DNA of 64,000 bases from Echinarachnius parma. Its lineage: Eukaryota > Echinodermata > Echinoidea > Clypeasteroida > Echinarachniidae. Where the stretch lies: the NCBI GenBank assembly GCA_037951105.1, contig JBAMJV010001364.1, positions 1-64,000 on the forward strand, given 5' to 3'. The position numbers were made by a program, and so were the translations under genes. The notes below the pieces were generated by a model that was given only the letters and a program-made list of their open reading frames with translations, did not search any database and had not been told where the DNA came from. Shown piece by piece: positions 59,787 to 64,000 of the stretch (positions are counted from its first letter, which is position 1; the number at the start of each line of letters is the position of its first letter).

Positions 59787-59860
59787 AAATCTAACTATAG
59801 CTACCAAATCTAACTATAGCCACCAAATCTAACCATAGCCACCAAATATAACATATATTC
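59787..59860. repeat. Minisatellite, ~21-bp unit
   Basis: Units of AATCTAACTATAGCCACCA. Further units lie at 58762-58799, on the other side of the LINE, so the LINE split one array. Confidence 0.85.
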
Positions 59861-60361
59861 ACCAAGTTAGAGATAGTGTTAGGGTTGGTTTTGTTCGCAA
59901 CCATAATTTTGAAAATTGAAGTTAGCAACCCAAAAATAATATATCGGCAAGTCGGACAAAATCCGCGCGCGGATCTTGTCCGTCCGGACTTATTCCGCGG
60001 CCGGACCTTTTCCGCTCCCACACCGGTATCATACCAAGCAATTCATCATGCTTACGATGCCAGTCTTCTGCATTAATGTTGCATTCCTTTTCTTTTCTCG
60101 TAAGAATATAATTTATTTATACAGTACATTGTATTTTTATCCTTGTATTTATTACTGTTTACTTTCGATATTTTTAGAAATGTTCTAACTAGTTTTTCTC
60201 CCTATATTTCATATAAATTCTAACTGTATTGTATTCATTCGAATATTCGACAACATTCAGAAATAAAACCAACCGAAAAATGATCCTTGTCAACGAATTT
60301 ACATTTAGCATTCTTCTCTTGGAAATCTTTTCTCCACTTGGTCAACGATATACCAAGCCAG
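59861..60361. other. Gene-free stretch
   Basis: A CCGCGGCCGG patch near 59960-60015; nothing firm. Confidence 0.45.
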
Positions 60362-60363
60362 TA

Positions 60364-60571
60364 AAGCCCAACGCACACCAAGCCGACTCGACCCGATCCG
60401 ACTGGTTTTCAGTCGGATCAGCTCAGTACGCGTTGCCTCAGGACTTCGATTTTGCAAGTCAGGAGCCAGTAGGAGGTCAGTCGAGGCCGATTCAACATGT
60501 TGAATCGGCTCCAACTGAGCCAAACCAACTCAGTCGGATCGGATCGAGTCGGCTCTGTGTGCGTTGGGCTT
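60364..60571. mobile_element. TA-flanked MITE, family S
   Basis: Ends AAGCCCAACGCACA and inverse, with TA at 60362-60363 and 60572-60573. The interior matches 57511-57724. Confidence 0.85.
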
Positions 60572-60573
60572 TA

Positions 60574-61302
60574 GACGGTATTCAAAAATGAAGGCCAATG
60601 CCAATTATAAAGACTATTAGGTGGGAACAGCTTTAATAATAAGGCACCATCCAGAGAACGACAAGACCACTGACACACTATAATACTATATACATGATAT
60701 AAGCAGATAAGAGAAATATGTTGTGTGAGTAAATATCGCTGGTCCAGCAATACTCATGTAATGTCACCAAGATCGTCCCTATGCTTAGCCCTCTCCCTAT
60801 ATGTAGTATAGCTATCTTGTCTATAAGGTTCAGCTAGGCGGGAGTTCTTACGCGTGTAACGAGATAAGAAAATCAGGTGCCGCGATAAACTCTATACTAT
60901 ATGCGACATTTGTACATGCACATAGTTATAGTTATCCATGCACGAATGTCTCATTCGAGGATTCCGGTTGGTTTTGATGACAACAATAATAGTATGTCTA
61001 TATTATGCTCTATGTGCCTTCCCAACGCCCTCTTCAACTAACGACCGGATTACTTTAATACATTGAAAGTAAGCTTAGACGATCATGTTATAGGGTTCGG
61101 CGACGCTGGAGGTCTCAATGGCGTAACGAGATAACAAAATTATGTGCAATGTAATCTAGGTGACATTCGCACATTCACAAACAAAAATAGTGATGTATTT
61201 GTGAATTCACTTTGTCACAAAAAAACATGGTGCCGTATCATTTCACCCCCTAAGTGGCGACTTTCTGAGAGAGGGAAACCGCTTAGGAAACACGATCACA
61301 TG
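60574..61302. other. Gene-free stretch
   Basis: No gene or bounded repeat is seen. Confidence 0.5.
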
Positions 61303-61583
61303 CAGGCCCGTAGCCAAATTTTCTAAGGGGTGGGGAGGGGTGGGGGAGGGGGTGTCCGTCGCCAAAAGTTTTCGTGGCCGAGGCCGAGGCCGAGACCAAG
61401 ACCACTGATTTAGTTGTGTAAGCAAGGGGGGGGGGGGGGGGGGGGGTCAACAAGACCGATTGTTTCCCGAGACCAGTGGTTAAAATGGCCAAGACCTATG
61501 AAAATCGGACCCCGAGACCGATAAAAGGTGGACCTTTCTGACGCAACGCACCCCCCCCCCCCCCCCCCTTGGCTACGAGCCTG
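61303..61583. mobile_element. Poly-G element, short copy
   Basis: Ends CAGGCCCGTAGCC and the inverse of CAGGCTCGTAGCC. Flanks ACATG and ACGTG match at four of five bases. It carries one unit of the GTCCGTCGCC...GAGACC block that is amplified at 33395-34006, with a 21-base G run (61426-61446) and an 18-base C run (61551-61568). Confidence 0.75.
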
Positions 61584-62610
61584 ACGTGTATACGAGCAAG
61601 GATATCTAACCTAGATATTAACCTAGCGATCACCGTTGACGTAGCTGTATAAAGCGGGAGGGTGTGTATAGGTATAAAGACGGGTAATGTTGTCACACCC
61701 ATAACCACTGTCGATAAATAGCAATACAGATATTTTTACATAAAACCATTCTGGGATAATTGGTGACGTCAATGGACATTACCTATGTGTCAAATGTAAA
61801 CAATTACTATTAAAACAAAAATAACTTGTTTGATCAGAATAATCTTGTTCGGAAAATTATCATTAATGCATTAATACAACAACATTATATCAGATAAACA
61901 ATCGGTTTTCAATCAATACACAAACGTTTAATACATTACTAAAATTCAGTTGAACCAAAACAGACTTATACCTTTAAACGCACACCTCATGTAAACATAT
62001 ATTAAACGTGTATATAAGGGCTGATAAATAATATATTTTGCCCATATATAAGCAATTCGCAAATGAGACTTTGTAAAAACTAAACTGCAGCCTGTATCAT
62101 TAACATGTTTATACCCAATTGCCTACGGGAACCGGGTGGCTCCTGTATTAACTCCGTGGTGATCGCAAACGCTTGTATGGGACGGATTAAGGGTGCCATT
62201 TTTAAATCAACACCCCTGATTAATTTTGTGAAATGTGCAAGAGATTAGTCTTACACAGTAATCAATTCAGTAGTAATAGCAATCAACAACAAGTAAGTCT
62301 GTAACAGTTAACATACCGTCATTTTCAAATGACAATTATAGCGACTTAATTTTTGTGTAAAGTTATGAACAAGTTGCATTGTAATTTGCAAGTTGTATCA
62401 CAAAAAAGCAACAAACAAAAAAAAAACACTAACGAGTTAAATACAACCAATTTGACATTTATCTCTAAATATATCAATATGAATGTCTCTCCGTTCGCAA
62501 GTGTTAAGGCTAGGCCTAGACAAGCATAGAGCTCACCATTAATATCATAGACGTACCGTGCATGATTTCTTCAGTTCAAGATAACAAGATTATATTCCCA
62601 ATGTCATTGG
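61584..62610. other. Region 3' of the GPCR gene, nothing found
   Basis: AT-rich DNA without gene signal. The GPCR poly(A) site should be here but I cannot place it. Confidence 0.45.
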
Positions 62611-62675
62611 AAATTATTATTTCACTATTAAATCCCTCATTGGCAATGAGGGATTTAACAGTGAATAAATAATTT
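62611..62675 (-). repeat. 65-base hairpin in the GPCR 3' region
   Basis: Arms of about 31 bases contain TTAAATCCCTCATT and its inverse, with few mismatches and a 3-base GGC loop. It lies 36 bases past the GPCR stop, so it would be in the 3' untranslated region. It may be a MITE remnant or a structured RNA element. Confidence 0.8.
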
Positions 62676-62710
62676 TGTTCAGTTTAGATAAAGTTGTTTG
62701 CTAGCATCTG

Positions 62711-63342
62711 CTAGATCTCCATCAACTTAAGTCGTCTCGATTCGCCCACATTGGGCTCTGTCGAGTTCATCGATTGCTGCTGTGTACAGAATCGCGCCCC
62801 TCTGTGGAAGCGTGCCCTCTTCGGTCGGAACGAGTTGACCAACATCTCGCGGTAACTTCTACCGCTGAACGCGTACACGAACGGGTTGAGCGCAGAGTTC
62901 GAGTACGCGAGGCAGAGCGAGAAGAACGTGAAGTGCATCAGGTGCACGCTCCGCATCGCCTCGCTGCTGATGTGGAACGACGTCGCCAGGTTGATGGCGT
63001 GGATCGGCCCCCAGCACACGCCGAAGAGGATGACAACGAGTAGCGTCATGCGCGTCACCTTCCACCGCTTCTTCCGCTGCGCCTCGGACGCCATGCTCGC
63101 TAGGTAGAAGCTGCTCCACACCGTGCGTAAGATGCGCATGTAGCAGTAGGTCATGACGAAGAACGGCAGCACGTAGAGGATCAGTTTGGCGTAGACCTGG
63201 TAGGCGCGGAACGCGAAGAGCCACCGCTCGCTGTTGACACCGCCCCCGGTGTAGCCCCGAGCGCCACAGAACTTGTCCCCGTGGAACGGATCGCTGTGCA
63301 CCTCCATCAGGAACATGGCCGGTATGTGCAGGATGAATGAAC
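62711..63342 (-). CDS. Rhodopsin-like peptide GPCR, last coding exon (TM5-TM7)
   Basis: Membrane receptor fragment of 209 residues from the acceptor CGCCTCCTCAG (AG at 63344-63343) to TAG at 62713-62711. It opens with the end of TM4 (SFILHIPAMFLMEVHSD), then extracellular loop 2 with Cys25. TM5 is about 49-71 with Pro59 and Tyr67. A basic loop KKRWKVTR follows, then TM6 about 98-121 with CWGP at 109-112, and TM7 about 136-159 with NPFVY at 152-156. A basic helix-8 region and a short tail with Cys185 close it. SNSALNP and CWGP are typical of class A peptide receptors of the galanin/kisspeptin/allatostatin-A group. The exact ligand class is not resolvable from this half. Exon GC is far above its surroundings. 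TM1-TM4 must be encoded beyond 64000. Confidence 0.9.
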
Positions 63343-64000
63343 CTGAGGAGGCGAGATAAGAGATACAAGCCATGAACAAAAGAAAGAATGGGATCGGGAG
63401 GAGGGGATGATGGAAGGCGGAGGAGATGAGGGAAGGCGGAGGAGAAGACGTGAACGTCAAGGGTGAGAAGGCTGAACCTGTCCCATTCACACCATTACTT
63501 CGTTGTCTCTGTACAGTGTACACACTTATGGGAGTACTCAGGTAGTGGTCGCTCTGAACTTCCATCAGAAACATGACCGGTATATGAATCTGAGAAGACA
63601 AGATGAGCGACAAAATGACATGAAAATGAAGAAGAAAGGGATCGGGAGGATGGGATAAATTTTGTTTAAAAAGGCAGAGGAGAGGACGTTAACGAGGATG
63701 ACGAGAAGGATGAATCTGTCCCACTGGTTCACAGTCTCTGAACTGGAGTTCTCATGTTGTGGCCGCTGTGAACATCCAGCGACATGGCCGGTATGTGCAG
63801 GATGAATGAACATGAGATTGCAGGATAAGAGATAGAAGACATAAGCACACAGAAAATGAGTGGATGATGGATGAGGGATGGGGATGTTGTGATTAGGAAC
63901 GGCGGAGTATAGGACTTGAACGAGGAGGATGAAAAGTCTCGGAATTTGAGTCCTCATATTTTGGTCGTTGTGAACTTCCACAGAAACATGGTATGTACAG
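63343..64000 (-). repeat. Intron built of decayed copies of the exon's 5' end
   Basis: The string around ACATGGCCGGTATGTGCAGG (first ~50 exon bases, read on the plus strand) recurs near 63569, 63782 and 63986, about 205-255 bases apart. The copy near 63569 still has an acceptor-like CTTCTCAG before it, the one near 63782 reads CTCATG and has lost the AG, and the last is cut by the window edge. Between copies are similar GAGGATGA-rich intron pieces. Confidence 0.8.

Noticed and set aside
62774..63043. Plus-strand frame over the GPCR exon
   Set aside because: Antisense shadow of a GC-rich coding exon.

Overview
This is a stretch of an animal nuclear genome, not a prokaryotic one. It is AT-rich by eye, has long CA/TG microsatellites, many poly-G/poly-C runs and split genes with GT-AG introns, and is packed with short non-autonomous transposons and 5'-truncated LINEs. 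The two recognisable host genes are a two-domain Ly6/uPAR (three-finger) protein and a rhodopsin-like peptide GPCR, which means a metazoan. The repeat style suggests a marine invertebrate, possibly a deuterostome, but I cannot fix the phylum from this window.

Layout. 1-15,000: no convincing genes; microsatellites, G/C runs, foldback elements (5,712-6,523; 12,386-12,914), a TA-flanked MITE (7,755-7,935), a 600-670 bp inverted repeat with a 2.2-kb loop (8,207-11,722) and a degenerate minisatellite (14,527-14,995). 15,134-16,733: a nested foldback locus holding a broken coding fragment that resembles the N-terminus of KIAA1958/ZMYM-type proteins. 17,938-24,442: a LINE 3' end stretched by cryptically simple sequence, then TTAA-flanked MITEs. 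24,443-33,327: mostly gene-free, with hairpins, one 8-bp-TSD MITE, one TA-flanked MITE and a clean L1-like insertion (30,761-31,510). 33,395-36,486: a poly-G element followed by six related 8-bp-TSD MITEs, some nested. 36,642-42,105: a tandem array of ~1.55-kb units, three carrying a tRNA-Ala(AGC)-like sequence, one interrupted by a 684-bp insertion with a clean empty site in its sister units. 44,140-49,024 (+): the Ly6/uPAR gene, four exons found, signal-peptide exon not found. 49,039-62,610: more MITEs and four LINE tails or fragments overall in the window's right half and middle. 62,711-64,000 (-): last coding exon of the GPCR; the gene continues off the right edge, and its upstream intron is made of decayed tandem copies of the exon's own 5' end.

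The two host genes show no functional link. The main story is transposition: at least nine elements can be delimited by exact target-site duplications (8 bp for hAT-like ends, 5 bp for two others, 12 bp for the L1-like copy), and many more by TTAA or TA flanks. Two hAT-like elements sit in the Ly6 gene, one in its first visible intron and one 15 bases after the best candidate stop codon. That gene's last exon also carries an apparent one-base frame break just before a hydrophobic GPI-type tail. Coordinates of old repeats are accurate to about 10-20 bases; those set by TSDs or splice sites are base-exact as read by eye.
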